Source of the DNA: an uncultured Treponema sp.
GTDB taxonomy: Bacteria; Spirochaetota; Spirochaetia; Treponematales; Treponemataceae
Length of the DNA stretch: 5,110 bases
Assembly: GCA_905236465.1 (NCBI GenBank)
Contig: CAJOQA010000227.1
Span: 1 to 5,110 of the forward strand
Reading direction: 5' to 3'
In this document: positions 4,468-5,110 of the stretch, in pieces
How the letters are laid out: each line of letters begins with the position of its first letter
Numbering within the stretch: position 1 is the stretch's first letter
The notes under the pieces: generated by a model
The model's input: only the letters and a program-made list of their open reading frames with translations
Told to the model about the DNA's origin: nothing
Database searches by the model: none
Program-made: the position numbers and the translations under genes

Positions 4468-5110
4468 ATGAATACACAAGCTATTGAAGCTGCGGCACTT
4501 TCTATCCGCAGTTTGTCTATGGATGCAATTCAGAAGGCTAATTCAGGACATCCCGGCCTCCCCTTAGGAGCCGCAGAAGTTGCAGCTGTTCTTTATGGCG
4601 AGGTTATGAAGCACAATCCTGCTGATTCAAAATGGGTTGATAGGGATAGATTTGTTTTATCTGCCGGTCACGGTTCAATGCTTCTGTATTCAATCCTGCA
4701 CCTTGCAGGGTATAAGGTAAGCCTTGACGACATAAAGACATTCCGCCAAGTAGGCTCAAAGTGCCCGGGACACCCAGAAGTGGGAATTACAGATGGCGTT
4801 GAAGCAACATCAGGTCCTTTAGGTCAGGGAATTGCTGTTGCAGTTGGTATGGCTGTAGCAGAATCTATGCTTGCTGCAAAATTCAATACAGCTCGCCGCA
4901 CAATAGTAGACCATTACACATATTCACTTGTAGGTGAAGGTTGTCTTGAAGAAGGTGTTTCATCAGAAGCTTCTTCTTTAGCAGGTAACATGCACTTAGG
5001 CAAGCTGATAGTATTTTACGATGAAAATAAGATTTCTATTGATGGTTCAACAGATATAACCTTTACTGATGATATACAAAAACGCTACGAGTCTTACGGT
5101 TGGCAGGTTC
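4468..5110 (+). CDS. tkt: Transketolase (N-terminal 214 residues, continues past the window)
   Basis: Transketolase moves two-carbon units between sugar phosphates in the non-oxidative pentose phosphate pathway, using thiamine diphosphate. The visible part is most of the pyrophosphate-binding domain. It carries ANSGHPGLPLG (24-34, His28), LSAGHGSMLLY (64-74, His68), PGHPE (100-104, His102), TSGPLGQG (114-121), GEGCLEEGVSSE (156-167) and YDENKIS (184-190, Asn187), all at the spacing of E. coli TktA shifted by two residues. The usual GDG motif reads GEG: residue 157, the Mg-binding aspartate, is glutamate (codon 4936-4938), while Glu162 and Asn187 are kept. ATG 4468 has AAGGAG (4454-4459) 8 bases upstream and a consensus promoter at 4381-4409. 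Full proteins have about 660 residues, so roughly two thirds lie outside. 1-Deoxyxylulose-5-phosphate synthase is excluded by these motifs. Family certainty is high. Confidence 0.96.
   Translation, partial: MNTQAIEAAALSIRSLSMDAIQKANSGHPGLPLGAAEVAAVLYGEVMKHNPADSKWVDRDRFVLSAGHGSMLLYSILHLAGYKVSLDDIKTFRQVGSKCPGHPEVGITDGVEATSGPLGQGIAVAVGMAVAESMLAAKFNTARRTIVDHYTYSLVGEGCLEEGVSSEASSLAGNMHLGKLIVFYDENKISIDGSTDITFTDDIQKRYESYGWQV

Overview
This window looks like chromosomal DNA from a low-to-moderate GC bacterium. The encoded proteins (a long yeast/actinobacterial-type LeuA, a stand-alone nitrogen-type EIIA, and a transketolase with a GEG motif) and the general style suggest a Treponema-like spirochaete. 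That placement is inference from memory of protein families, not from a search. No mobile element, CRISPR array, tRNA or rRNA is visible.

Layout. Positions 1-163 (minus strand) are the first 54 codons of a sugar/glycerol-phosphate-type ABC transporter ATPase, with a TTG start and a perfect TTGACA-17-TATAAT promoter. Diverging from it, a TTGACA-17-TATAGT promoter (259-287) drives a leucine operon control region. This holds a 19-codon leader peptide with Ile-Val-Leu-Leu-Leu-Leu in a row (295-354), then mutually exclusive protector, antiterminator and terminator helices (315-421), then leuA (451-2133), encoding 2-isopropylmalate synthase. The predicted transcription start coincides with the A of the leader's ATG, so the control peptide appears to be read from a leaderless mRNA.

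The 277-base gap after leuA is structured. An intrinsic terminator there faces the minus strand, and with two further hairpins and a C-rich unpaired stretch it suggests a small RNA of about 160 nt convergent with leuA. This is a candidate only.

Positions 2411-4371 form a two-gene operon: a 495-residue soluble protein I do not recognise, then, 11 bases later, an EIIA of the PtsN type with its phospho-accepting histidine. The first gene has no Shine-Dalgarno and a possible promoter almost touching its ATG. From 4468 to the window end is the start of transketolase (tkt), with its own consensus -10 promoter and good ribosome binding site. Its cofactor-metal aspartate (GDG motif) is replaced by glutamate.

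Together the genes cover carbon uptake, leucine synthesis under attenuation control, a phosphotransfer regulator and the pentose phosphate pathway. Only the leader-leuA pair and the 495-aa/EIIA pair show real functional linkage in the sequence. The most interesting system is the complete four-segment leucine attenuator.
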